DNA of 64,000 bases from Perkinsus olseni (taxonomy: Eukaryota > Perkinsozoa > Perkinsida > Perkinsidae). The position numbers and the translations under genes are program-made. Below are positions 1 to 9,329 of this stretch, piece after piece (position 1 is the first letter of the stretch; the number at the start of each line of letters is the position of its first letter). The DNA lies in the NCBI GenBank assembly GCA_013115135.1, contig JABANP010000006.1, positions 62,001-126,000 of the forward strand, read 5' to 3'. The notes under the pieces were generated by a model, which did no database searches, was not told the DNA's origin, and saw only the letters and a list, made by a program, of their open reading frames with translations.

Positions 1-727
1 AGAAAGATACAGAGCAGTCAGAGCAGTGGCGACCTTATCTAACGGGGCGAGAGAGCAGAGGAGATGCATGCAACAAAGTGACGCAAAATACTTGATCATT
101 AATCAGCCATCATGCATGCCTTCACCATCATACCAACATAATAGTAAGCTACGCGGAATCACGTCGTGGTTAACTTTCGTTGATGTGTTCGTTACTATGT
201 CCCCTGTGCTAGGCTAGCACGCAATCATGGCTGGAGTCTGCTTCCGACGTCACGTCGGTTGTATCCCTTGCTATCCCGTGATTCTCTCTATAGATGTCCT
301 CATCCTATAGTTACTGTATCATCAATACAGTAACTGCTGGCTTAGAGGCGCTACACATCCTGTATACTCTGGGCTGATATTCTAGTATTACTTTTCTACT
401 CGTTAAACCCGTAGGACCGGTGCAACTGCCTCTCCATTGTTACGACAAGTGGTGCTAAGTTCGTGCGTGCGAGTTGGCCCGATCAGCGAGACATGATTGA
501 TTTCTGCATAGCTGAAAAACAGCCGAAGTTTGAGGTATATACCTCTTTTGCCTTGCATGATGGAAGTTGCGTCGGGTAGAGTCGAGTTGTGTGGCATTCA
601 CGTTGCGGATGTGCATGGATGCGGGACAACGTCGATTGCCAGCTCGGTGGGAATTAGTCAGAGCAGTGAGGGTCTAGCCTGTCCTGGTTCGGCGGGCTCG
701 CTATTGCGCTCAGCTTGTTGTATCCGC
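1..727. other. Gene-free left edge with short palindromes
   Basis: I see no convincing coding region here. It holds two odd palindromes with 7-bp arms and a one-base centre: 206-220 (GTGCTAG, G, CTAGCAC) and 244-258 (CCGACGT, C, ACGTCGG). It also holds a hairpin with 11-bp arms and a 5-base loop at 309-335 and an even 14-bp palindrome at 532-545. Confidence 0.6.
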
Positions 728-1126
728 ATGAAGTTCTCCTCCGTTGTGCCAACCTTAATCACTGTTTCTGTCGCCATCGTTATTCAGAACGATGAATCCG
801 CGGTCAATGATGTGGGAGAGCTCAACGCCAGCCACATTGCGCAGGATTACGCCGTGGGGAACCACTACAAGTTCAGTGATGAATCCGTCGTAAACAGCGC
901 TCAAGCTCATGCCGCCGGTCGCTCGCTATACGCTCTTGACGACTCCGGTTGCGCGGTATGTACCTGGTACATTATTGAAACCAATGGGATGCGGACTTGT
1001 TTGGCTTACGAGAACAAGTGCACAGGCTTCAGTGCCGGTCGAGGTGTCGGTGGCGGCTCCTTTAGGAGGAGCCTGACGGAGGCCGCCTTTGCAGATGCTG
1101 TGATGACCGACGGTGTGGATGATTAA
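728..1126 (+). CDS. Small secreted protein, paralogue of the 2693-2962 gene
   Basis: Predicted protein of 132 residues. I chose the ATG at 728 because the frame then opens with MKFSSVV and a hydrophobic stretch rich in V, I and L, typical of a secretion signal, and because the gene at 2693 starts the same way (MKFPFV, then IVIENDESA against IVIQNDESA here). Four cysteines lie in the second half (CAVC, then two more), so disulphide bonding in a secreted product is possible. The tail is Gly-rich (GRGVGGGS). An odd palindrome with 7-bp arms (958-972) lies inside the coding sequence. The open frame continues upstream to 530, but that part has no signal peptide. I do not recognise the family and infer no function. 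Confidence 0.55.
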   Translation: MKFSSVVPTLITVSVAIVIQNDESAVNDVGELNASHIAQDYAVGNHYKFSDESVVNSAQAHAAGRSLYALDDSGCAVCTWYIIETNGMRTCLAYENKCTGFSAGRGVGGGSFRRSLTEAAFADAVMTDGVDD

Positions 1127-1140
1127 CTTGGCTGTGATGA

Positions 1141-1162
1141 CACCGCCAGGCGGTGACCGCCT
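1141..1162. repeat. Double-centre palindrome module
   Basis: Two overlapping odd palindromes: arms CACCGCC/GGCGGTG around A1148, and arms AGGCGGT/ACCGCCT around G1155. The mirror centres are 7 bp apart. Confidence 0.85.
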
Positions 1163-1408
1163 CCTTGCTGTAAATCACACTATGGTTATCAAAGCCTGTG
1201 ATATCTCTAACTTGGGTGTTGTAACTATATAGTGACCAGGTCAAGGGCCTGCGCACAGGCGCATCATTTTCTTCTTGTCATGTTCTTCAGTGGCACATAA
1301 CCAGTTAGGTAGTCCGTATTCATTCAAATGCAGTGGACAATTCTGTACCTCTCCGTCGTGCGTGCTATCACATAGTCAGCTCAGCTTGACTCTGTTGTGG
1401 CCAGCCAC

Positions 1409-1431
1409 GTGCCCAGTGGGCACTGCCCACT
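1409..1431. repeat. Double-centre palindrome module
   Basis: Arms GTGCCCA/TGGGCAC around G1416 overlap arms AGTGGGCA/TGCCCACT around C1423. The centres are 7 bp apart. Confidence 0.85.
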
Positions 1432-1920
1432 ACGATCGCCAGTCTATACTGTACTGTTTGCTCAACCGAGGAAGCGTTCTCGCGTTACAAACGCGACTGA
1501 CCTAACAGTCGCGAAGCAAGGGCTATATGGATGGTGGATAGTGTGGCTAGAGCTTTCGATTATCGAAAACCGATAGGTTGGTGTCTCTTCGTTGAGGTAA
1601 GCCGCGAAGGACCGGGGCCCGGTCACCGGGCCCACGAGTGAGGCGCGTTCCGCGGCATCGGAACAAGCCTAGGGCGGGCAGCGTGATGAAGCCGTGCGCA
1701 CGCTCCCGACGAAAACACGACAATAATAAAGGGAGCCGATACTGAATTACTGTTGTGAACAAAACTGTCACCATCAGCCCAGAGACGCGATGGCTTCCGC
1801 CACGACAACGTCTTCAGCGATCCAGTATGAAGTATCGCCCCAGGTTGCCCCCACGGCACGGGGACGCACCTGACTGGAAGGTCGGTAGTAGAGGCCGATG
1901 TCCTCGGGGACAATGCTGTA

Positions 1921-1969
1921 GCGTCGGCCCGACGCCGTCGGGGCCATTCTGATTCAGAATTTCTGAATC
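1921..1969. repeat. Two adjacent double-centre palindrome modules
   Basis: Module one (1921-1942) has centres at 1928 and 1935 with 7-bp arms (GCGTCGG/CCGACGC, then CCCGACG/CGTCGGG). Module two (1946-1969) has centres at 1953 and 1960 with arms of 7 and 9 bp (ATTCTGA/TCAGAAT, then GATTCAGAA/TTCTGAATC). Both modules have 7-bp centre spacing although their sequences are unrelated. Confidence 0.85.
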
Positions 1970-2524
1970 GACCCAATATGAGAGACTCTCTGGAGTTGAC
2001 TCGACGCTTGGAGCTGGCACGGAACGGTTGACATTGAGCCCGCTTGAACTTGACGTGTTAGTGCATTCGCTAAGACCTGATAGCCTCCTTCTAAGGCAGG
2101 CGGGCAACATGTCCCCACGGGGACACGTGGCGTGACTCCACTGTGTGGACAGATATACTCGAAGTCGTGATCACGTCGTCGGTTGATACTATAGGTAGTC
2201 GATGGTGACAACTCTGGCAGCACAATCGCAGAGGCAGATACAGATATAAGAAAATACTTGGGCTGCGGCCGACAAGGCTGACAGGAGTGCCATCAATAAT
2301 CCTCAGAAGACTCTGAATGTAACCGATCCCGTGACGCATATGCTACACTAGACTTTGGCGCCAGCTAGACACTGTCTACTTCGCACATGCAAGGCAGCAC
2401 AGCCAACAACTAAAGGTAGTTGATATCGCCCGAACGGGATCGATTTACACACATCAAAATAGCGAACAATCGATCGCAGCTAACAGACTGACCAACAGGG
2501 GCCAAGCAGATCATCCTACCACAA

Positions 2525-2558
2525 CTGGTGTCACCAGGTGACAGTGTCACCGTGACAC
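2525..2558. repeat. Chain of four overlapping odd palindromes
   Basis: Mirror centres lie at 2531, 2536, 2544 and 2551 with arms of 6, 7, 7 and 7 bp, so the same sequence folds back on itself repeatedly. Examples are TGTCACC/GGTGACA and GTGTCAC/GTGACAC. Confidence 0.8.
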
Positions 2559-2692
2559 CACGCCCATTATAGGCGATCTCTTGCTAGCCAGGAAAAATTC
2601 AAGCCACGAACCTGGTTCGTGGTTCGTCAAACCAACGAGATTTTCGTTCGTATTGGTGTGCCGATCTCATTATCGCGCTCAGCTTTACGAAC

Positions 2693-2962
2693 ATGAAGTT
2701 CCCCTTCGTTGCGTCGATCTTGCTCATAGTCTCTGCCGCCATTGTCATTGAGAACGATGAATCCGCCGCGTCCAACGCAGGAAGCAGTTCAACGCCCACA
2801 TTGCGCAGGAATGTCGTGAGGAATGACTTCGAGTCCAGTTCTGACTCCGCCGTCAGTGTTGAAGTTCATGGTGGCGGTCACACAAGCGGCGGTGGCGGCG
2901 GTGGCGGCGGTGGCGGCTTCGACGATGACGACGGCGGCGGTGGTGGCGGTGGCGGCTTTTGA
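2693..2962 (+). CDS. Glycine-rich small secreted protein
   Basis: Predicted protein of 89 residues from the ATG at 2693. Residues 1-20 form a hydrophobic leader (MKFPFVASILLIVSAAIVIE), followed by NDESA as in the gene at 728. The DNA just before both ATGs is also similar (cgctcagctt). The mature part diverges completely: a Ser-rich linker, then two poly-Gly runs separated by FDDDD, encoded by a GGTGGC-type repeat. The leader and the block after it are therefore shared while the tail has been replaced, possibly through expansion of the Gly repeat. The function is unknown. The repeat tract may vary in length between strains. Confidence 0.6.
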   Translation: MKFPFVASILLIVSAAIVIENDESAASNAGSSSTPTLRRNVVRNDFESSSDSAVSVEVHGGGHTSGGGGGGGGGGFDDDDGGGGGGGGF

Positions 2963-3725
2963 AAGAAGACCGACGGAGGGCACACCGTGTACCGAACACG
3001 TGCCGGTGCTGTGATGACTCCTGATGACTGTGATGATGACACCGCCCCCATTGCATTTCTCAGAAATGATTTCTGTAATCGTTGCGGTTCGCCACTCCAT
3101 ATGGTCTACCGCCTCATCGTGGCGTGGGAGTGATACTCATTCGGAGTATGCGCAGCTAGACCGACTATACCGAACTCGACGATCACCCAAAGGGTGGTGA
3201 CTGAGTGGCGGTAAAAATTCCCTCCCCCCCCCTTTGATCAATCTATACCCCCTTCTCGTCTCTACGCTGTCGATTCGCCACCACGATTACCACCAAGGCT
3301 GTGGTACTGCCCGAGTTGTGCATTGGCTACATTGGTGCTCGACGATATTGCCTGATACCTATAGTCGATTATACTGTACTTGCGGATTAGTCGCTGTATT
3401 CCATCGTTACCCTCGCCACTGTTTCCTTTGTTTTAGCGTTTCGACCATGTTTCACCGTGTGTATTGCATAATTTTGGGGTTGAGGGATGATGCTGCCACA
3501 GGTTATTGCCTCTGAAGCTCAGAGTCTGAGTGCACTGGTCGTAGTATGGCCGATAGTATCGCAGCGATACGCCACTAGGCGTGTAATGTCCCAATGGACC
3601 GCTCTATCGCTCTCTACTCTGCCACTCTAGATCTATCCTATCTGAGATCTTGCGGTAGGTTGTGCGGTTGTCTCTCTTAGAGAGTCCCTCGCCTAGAACC
3701 ACTCATAACTGGGTGAGTGGCAACT
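2963..3725. other. Spacer with palindromes, no gene seen
   Basis: It holds a double-centre module at 3054-3075 (centres 3061 and 3068, arms CATTTCT/AGAAATG and CAGAAAT/ATTTCTG) and an odd palindrome at 3556-3570 (GTATCGC, A, GCGATAC). A C-run lies near 3225. The open frame at 3234-3515 is rich in stop-free pyrimidine codons and has no supporting motif. Confidence 0.55.
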
Positions 3726-4066
3726 GGTACAGTGACAACCGGCACAGCCTCGGATTCGTACAGGCTTTATTTGGTACGTCAGACGTACTACGTCTTTCAT
3801 TCGTACAGGAGTATCTCGTACAGTTTCAAGCCGCACAGTGATAAGTCATACAGTGACAGTCCGTACAGTTTCCAGGCTGGAAATTCCAGCGATACAGTTT
3901 CGTTCAGTACAGTATCCACAGATACAGTGAGTGCTGGATACTGTACGACGTGTCACTGTCGGTGAGTCACTGACAGTGACACGTCGTACAGTATCCAGCC
4001 GTACACCGACCATTCGTACAGTATCCAGCGGTACAAGCTTTATTCATACAGTGTTATTCGGTACAG
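3726..4066. repeat. Array of GTACAG-like hexamers
   Basis: About fifteen copies of GTACAG, ATACAG or CACAG, usually followed by T or TTT, lie mostly on the same strand at loose spacings. Clear copies include those near 3727, 3768, 3803, 3817, 3848, 3862, 3907, 3921, 3985, 4016 and 4061. Between them are the double-centre modules 3774-3795 and 3869-3890 and the long palindrome 3933-3999. The spacing is irregular and there are no conserved direct repeats with unique spacers, so this is not a CRISPR array. Confidence 0.7.
3933..3999. repeat. 67-base near-perfect palindrome
   Basis: The arms 3933-3960 and 3972-3999 are perfectly complementary over 28 bp. The central 11 bases continue the symmetry (GTGA, G3966, TCAC) with one mismatched pair, 3961/3971. 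The whole is thus a 33-bp arm pair around a single central base. A second centre at 3973 (GTCACTG, A, CAGTGAC) lies 7 bp from the main one, the same geometry as the small modules. Confidence 0.9.
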
Positions 4067-5116
4067 CTGCCTCCTTACGCAGATCGCGGCAAATTTGTGC
4101 AGGAGTCATTTCGATAGCTATAACTCCTTGAGGGAGATTAGAACCTGTGCCATATACGTGGCATTCCGCCGTCTCAACCAACCCGCCTGAAAAGCCATTC
4201 CCAATCCCGGAGGCAAAAGGTTTCAGTGCGCCCGAGTACAAATTGATGCCCGGGGATACCTCCAGCTCGTGACATCTATCGATAGAGAAGGGCTCACACA
4301 GTGAGTTCGCTCCCTTCACTGGCGACAATGATGCTGTTGACAGTACCACTCGCCACTACGCCAAGAGTGGAGTCAACTCTTTCGGAGAGGGAAGGATGCA
4401 TACTGTTGGCCTTGTTATTGTTTTGATACCCTCTGCGTGATGTGGCGATCTCGACTCGGTCAGGGTGCTCCGATTAACCTCGTGACTCGCGGAGAAATTA
4501 CGTAGCTCATTATTATGAGCTTATCTGCGGTAGTGGAGTGAGTTCCGACCATTGCCCTTTCAGGACGACCTTCAGGCGCCGAAGATTGAGCTGCGGTACT
4601 CAGTAATCCGTCATGAGCGGCTCCTATCGAGCTGCGGTAACTTATCTTCTCTGTACTGTACGCGATTGCTGATGAATGAAGTAATGCATCGACGTTAATG
4701 CGGTATATTCAACAGACGGGCATGAACGGTCGAGGTAGATTTCATGCCACGCGTGACAGGTCAATTCGTCTGCAGCATCAACAGCCGAGCCACTACGTGT
4801 AGCCGTTCCCACCACATTCGTCAATAACATTCGGCAGCGAGGCCATGCCTCGGCTGAACACCCCCGCGCTAGGAACCGCTGATTATTTGTGTATGCCAGG
4901 CTGCCTGATCCAGGCATAGCACACCCGAGCGACACCACTCAGTCTAAGCGTCGCTCTTCGCGGTGCACGAGAAGTGTTAACCTCTGGTTTCGATGTCGTT
5001 ATGCCCAGCGTTGCATCCTGTGCAGTGAGACTCTCACTGTGAGAGCTTGCTCCGATGCATCGTAATACTTCACCGATCGATAGATGAATCATCATCTTAG
5101 ATGATGGTGAAGGCAA
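4044..5116 (-). CDS. Possible multi-exon gene, unrecognised
   Basis: Two minus-strand blocks read like protein. One lies at about 4642-4938 and is Cys-rich (GCSAEAW, RCRMLL, ELTCHAWHEIYLDRSC). The other lies at about 4044-4349 (EPFSIDRCHELEVSPG, ECHVYGTGSNLPQG). The DNA between them has stops in all frames and would have to be intronic. I see no start codon with a leader and no known domain. Odd palindromes at 5023-5045 and 5090-5106 lie at the proposed 5' end, which argues that this end is spacer. It may be a decayed gene. Confidence 0.3.
5023..5045. repeat. Double-centre palindrome module
   Basis: Arms CAGTGAGA/TCTCACTG around C5031 overlap arms CTCTCAC/GTGAGAG around T5038. The centres are 7 bp apart. 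Another odd palindrome with 8-bp arms (CATCATCT/AGATGATG) follows at 5090-5106. Confidence 0.85.
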
Positions 5117-5256
5117 CCGGAGTCACTATTAACGCCAAGCCTAATCGGTCAAAGTCCTTGGAAGAACGCACCCGCTAGGTCTGTAACGACCTCACATGAA
5201 GACAGAAATGAACGAAAGAGCTCGGAGCGGAATGCTTTAATGGTGCCGGGGGAACA

Positions 5257-7580
5257 TCACGAGCTCAAAATTTTTGGTCCGTAGGTGAACTTCAAGTCCC
5301 CACGGACACTCTCCGGATCATTCTTGAATCTGAGACTGTCGAAATGCCTAAGGATAAGGGCTACAATAATTGTAGCTTCGATAATAGCCATCTTCTGGCC
5401 CGGGCATTGCCGAGGGCCTCCGCCGAATGCAAGATGCTGGCGAGCGCGACTTCGGTCTACCGCGGAGCCACCATGATGCAGCCAACGCTCCGGTCTGACA
5501 AATGGTTACATAATGTAACTTACATTTGGTTAAGACAGAGGACGAACGAAGTGGATGGGGATCCGGTTGTGTACTCGAAAGTTGTTCCGCCTTGCGACTC
5601 CTCAACCATCGCTTTGCGTAAGAGCGTGGCAACCGAAGTTCCCGAAGGTATCGTCTTCCCGTTCAGAGAGGTGTCGGTGATGCATTCGTGAAAAAGGATC
5701 ACAGCCGGGGGTTGCAGCTAACAGAACCACCATGCCCTCTCAAGCTGGGTCGGGCAGTCCGACTCGGACTGAAAGCTTACTCTCAGCGCCTCAAGTACAC
5801 AGCACTCAACGAGCGGCAGCTCATCAACATTCTTCATCGTTTCTGGGTCGCGACCGAGCGCATCCACCTCGGCCCTTGCCTTGGCTTGAATACAGGTGTT
5901 GAGACAGAGATAGTAGAGGCACCAAGCGACAGCCATAGCCGAGGTGTCGCTGCCAGCGATGAAGAACCTGCAACAAACTGTTACACCGGGGGGAGTGATG
6001 ACCACTGTAATCTCCGATTATTGGAGATCACTCAGTGATCTCCGAATAATAAACTTGGCAACCTAGCACACGTGAGCATCACATGACAGTTACGTAATGA
6101 TGTTGCCCCGCAAGTCTTCTCGGTCAAGATGTAATAGTTTATCTAACAGGTCCGGGCGTGTAGCCTGTACTCTGGCTTGCCGTTCTGCCTTCCTTCTGCT
6201 GGCGATCTCATCACAAAGCTCATTGAGCCGCTTAACTCCCAGATGTAGCTGAAATAAAAAGCATAGCATTACGGAGCCATCACCAAGCCGACACCTTCTT
6301 AATCAAGGGGTTAAGATTCCATGGAAATCTATCACGAGTCATCCAGGGGAAGTTACTCAACATAAAAGCATGACCCGACCCAACCATTATATCCTTTAAG
6401 GCTCGCTGGACCTCTCGAGAGTTGTGACCCAGAGCAATGCCTGAAATTATCGCATGAACGTGCTCGTTGATCTAGTGGCTATGGCGGTCGAAACACTATT
6501 TCACGACCTGTACATAGGGCCCCTATGATAGGGTTCGTTGAGTAAGGTATTCTGCCGGACTCATTTCGGAAGCTCTTTGAGCACACGCAGTGGACCACTG
6601 CGACCACTGCCAGTGGTCGGAAGCACTACAAATCGTGCGGAACGTCGTTGACAGAAGGGACTAACTCGTGAACTGCCCCGTTACCACCAGGGTTCAAAAA
6701 ATTGTAGTCGTTTCCGAAAGATGTAACGCACAAGATATCGAGGGTGCAAAGCGGGATCCACTCAGTGGGAGACCAAACGATGCGCCCGTCTTGTGAGAGG
6801 GAGTTCAGTTGCCGAACCTAATTACAAAATCATCAAGGAGCAACAGTACAGGAAGCGTACCAGCTTTTTCGCGACTCTTGCGATGTCAGGTACCATGGCA
6901 GCGGAGTTCACGTCGTTAAAAGCCGGGGCGCCCAATCGCCTATTGCGTTTCCACTTTTCACCTTCGGTAGTGAACATGCCGGAAAAGGGCAGGACGTTAA
7001 TTTTATTGAAACGTCTTATGTAGGTGTTTGGACGCTCCGTGAGCACTTGTCTGATCAACTCGGGGTCGGAAACAACTATCACCTCTTTGGTGGTGATTCT
7101 GAAGAGCCAATACTTTCACAGCTCAACGGGAGCGGCCAGCACAGAGGACGGCATTGCTCAACCCTCGGAGTAATGATGTCCAAGTGAAAAATGAAAGAAC
7201 CGAGTTCCGCTGGGCGCCTTACTTGATGCAGTAAACACCACCGTAAGTATCAGCGAACATCTCTAAAGCGCGATGAAAACGTTCTCGTGATCTTGAAAAG
7301 AGGCCCAAGGGGAGGAACTGAAATGTGTCGATGCCAGGAATATGGTCAACGCGGGAGAAGCTCTAGACAATCCCCTATACTATAACTCTTATTCCAAGCT
7401 CACCCGATTTGGCCCGCCGAAGCGGGCGTGGAGGTCAACCTTGGGGCGTTTCCTCAACTTGATAGTCCCCAGGGTGAGTACTAAGGCTAAGCCCGTCGCC
7501 AAAATCAGCGTTCTGCGAGACTGGATGAACCACCGGAACTTGCCAATGAGCTCTTGGACAGAACTCGGCAGATAGGTCAT
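5257..7580 (-). CDS. Cytochrome P450 monooxygenase
   Basis: Haem-thiolate monooxygenase, probably anchored in the endoplasmic reticulum by an N-terminal hydrophobic helix (LILATGLALVLTLGTI, residues about 25-40; start ATG at 7580). In order I see a region around IVVSDPELIRQVLTERP, the helix C motif EGEKWKRNRR, the oxygen-binding I-helix FFIAGSDT near 5960, the K-helix EALR near 5770, PERW near 5490 and the haem-ligand motif FGGGPRQCPG near 5410. Helix L is MAIIEATIIVALIL and the stop is TGA at 5259-5257. Several GT-AG introns split the gene. One of about 71 bases directly follows EALR, and a candidate of only 29 bases precedes PERW. Odd palindromes lie in these introns. The substrate cannot be told from sequence. 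The frame between exons two and three is not fully resolved. All catalytic motifs are present. Confidence 0.85.
5505..5526. repeat. Double-centre palindrome module at a P450 intron
   Basis: Arms GTTACAT/ATGTAAC around A5512 overlap arms AATGTAA/TTACATT around C5519. The first palindrome lies inside the candidate 29-base P450 intron (5523 to 5495 on the minus strand), and the second spans its donor site. Confidence 0.8.
6010..6050. repeat. Long odd palindrome in a P450 intron
   Basis: Arms GGAGATCACT/AGTGATCTCC pair around C6033 (6023-6043). ATTATT and AATAAT extend the stem with one bulged base. A third copy of the arm start (ATCTCC) at 6010-6015 can pair with the same left arm. Confidence 0.85.
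6586..6619. repeat. Overlapping odd palindromes
   Basis: Arms CGCAGTGG/CCACTGCG around A6594 overlap arms CGACCACTG/CAGTGGTCG around C6610. Nearby, 6513-6533 has centres at 6520 and 6527, with 7-bp arms CATAGGG/CCCTATG and a 6-bp second pair. Confidence 0.8.
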
Positions 7581-7604
7581 TAATATTGACTCGCTACTAG
7601 CGAG

Positions 7605-8716
7605 AATGGAATGGTTTATCCTGCATGGTTTACCCTCCCTAAGCTTCAGGGGTCTTTGTCCGCCCGGGATACGCTGCCATGGTCACCAGCTCGTACGGAA
7701 AGTTGTCTACCAACACTGAAATGAAACGGGTTCCTAAGCAGTGCTCAGTAAGCACAGTCATATCCAGCTGCGTTGAACTCTATGATAGATACTGCGCGCG
7801 AGTCCGGGAGCGGGCACCTCGCTGACTCAGCAATCAGTGCTCAACTGCTATTGAGCTCGCGTCATTGACGAAGTTATCGCTGCGTTAACTCACAGTAGCA
7901 ACGCATAGAAGGGTATGAGTACGTCACCGAACTATCGAGCAGTGCTGGCCGCAAGATCAAAGTTCACGCACGCGCCTCAGCCATCCAAACTCGCGATAGC
8001 CCCCGAATGCCGCTTGAGCCCATCGCTCTTGTCTGGCTTGTCTCAGACAAGTTGTCTGTCCCACTCCACTTTGATTTTCAACCTCGCAGGAGGATCCTTA
8101 TTCCGCTAAGCAGCTTATGAAGCACTACTATTCAACACTCGACTTGTGTGGCGCAGCAAACATATTCCAATAGCCAAGACCCACCCTGGAAATCTCATAC
8201 GACGCGAGAAACTGAGGACACCCACAGGATAGAATCCAGAGTTCACCCCACTTGATACTATGCGGAGGTTGAACAAGTCGCTAAGTACCGCGCATTTACT
8301 CGCCCCGGACAGACTACTTTGACCCGTTGCAATCGATCAATCAAAGATTTACTGGTCGCGCGGCGCAACGCACTGGTTATGTGACGCCGTTTTGTTCGCT
8401 TGCGTGCGCCATACTGATCGATTCCCACTTCTTTTTGTGAGTGTGCTTGACTGAGCGTTGGTGACTGAGGAACATCTTTTTCATTTTAAGATGAATTAGC
8501 TTATCCTTCTTCATACATGTCTGATCGATCACTAGGTCCAAACGCGTGGTTACAGGTTATCGCGTTCCTAGGAGCGCTCTCGGGAGCGTGCTCTCAGGTA
8601 CCGGCCGTGGGCGGCGACAGTGCTACGACAAGGCCCGACCAACACCTATTACTGTAAAGGGATAGCGCGGTTTTCAGCAATTCGATACTGCGAAAAGTTC
8701 TGCGTATTCGTGGTCT
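7605..8716. other. Spacer upstream of the P450 gene
   Basis: An odd palindrome (7590-7604, CTCGCTA, C, TAGCGAG) sits about ten bases upstream of the P450 ATG. A double-centre module lies at 8037-8058 (centres 8044 and 8051; arms CTTGTCT/AGACAAG and CAGACAA/TTGTCTG). A plus-strand ATG at 8518 opens a short hydrophobic peptide (WLQVIAFLGALSGACS) that could be a leader exon, but I cannot connect it to anything. Confidence 0.5.
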
Positions 8717-8929
8717 CTATGGATCGCAGCTTTCTCCCCGAGACGCCGGTTCCTTCGGAGTCTTTCTAGGCGGATCGGAGGCGGTCATTGGGATAAGACA
8801 TACAACAGGGGCAGTCTGATGCTGAGAGCTGAAATATCCACCGTAGGAGGTAGTAGAAGTTTCAGATGCTCCTGCGGGCGGATATGAGACTTGCTGGTCG
8901 CGTGGAATTACTGTGTGGACCTGCGCCAT
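8717..8929 (-). CDS. Possible small Ser/Thr/Tyr/Pro-rich protein or first exon
   Basis: A 70-codon frame starts MAQVHTVIPRDQQVSYPP and is rich in S, T, Y, Q and P. It reads like a disordered N-terminus and lies divergent to the plus-strand coiled-coil gene. No domain is visible. It may be a first exon whose continuation I cannot find. Confidence 0.3.
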   Translation of the reverse strand: MAQVHTVIPRDQQVSYPPAGASETSTTSYGGYFSSQHQTAPVVCLIPMTASDPPRKTPKEPASRGESCDP

Positions 8930-9329
8930 CGATGGTCTGAAGCGGATCGTTAGATTCTCAAGAAGTGAGCAGCATTCATTCTGGGCAATCGAGGCTGACT
9001 ACGGTTGGAGATAGGCTAGTGGATAGTAAGTGCAAATGTGGTGCAAAGGAGCAGTTAATACTATGCAAGGTGAGACTGGGAAGGTCGATTGTTCTGCATT
9101 TCCGACCAGTCGTCGCTAGTCCCGCCTCGAACGCCTCGTCGGTGACGACAGGAAGAGGAGGCGGTGCGCCGTCAACAGGGGCAAGCTGGCTGCAGCGGGG
9201 TGGGTCGAGCTATCTGTCATTGAAGGAGTCGCATAACACAGTACAGAATAGTGATCGGTCTTGATGAGTAATTGGTGGCTCTTCAAAGTTGCGGAGGGTC
9301 AAACGCCGTGAACCCATGTTTTCTTAAGT

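Larger units (their letters stand above)
1127..2692. other. Spacer dense in odd palindromes
   Basis: No gene is supported in this 1.5-kb spacer. It carries about fourteen perfect odd palindromes with arms of at least 7 bp. They include 1554-1568, 1615-1633 (arms GGGCCCGGT and ACCGGGCCC around C) and 2604-2622 (arms CCACGAACC and GGTTCGTGG around T). Open frames in this stretch on both strands have no protein-like composition and are broken up by the palindromes. Confidence 0.6.

Noticed and set aside
2853..3100. Minus-strand and alternative-frame His/Arg- and Ala/Val-rich peptides
   Set aside because: They are translations of the GGTGGC repeat of the glycine-rich gene in other frames.
3234..3515. 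Plus-strand open frame of 93 codons
   Set aside because: No start context, leader or domain; the composition is that of pyrimidine-rich spacer and a palindrome follows it closely.
3726..4066. CRISPR-like array
   Set aside because: Repeat units are only 6-8 bases, spacing is irregular, there is no conserved repeat with unique spacers, and the genome is eukaryotic.
5718..5790. Continuation of the P450 exon past EALR in the same frame
   Set aside because: The in-frame peptide has no P450 character. A GTAAGC donor and TTAG acceptor remove it and restore LQPPAVILFHECITDTSLNG, so it is an intron.
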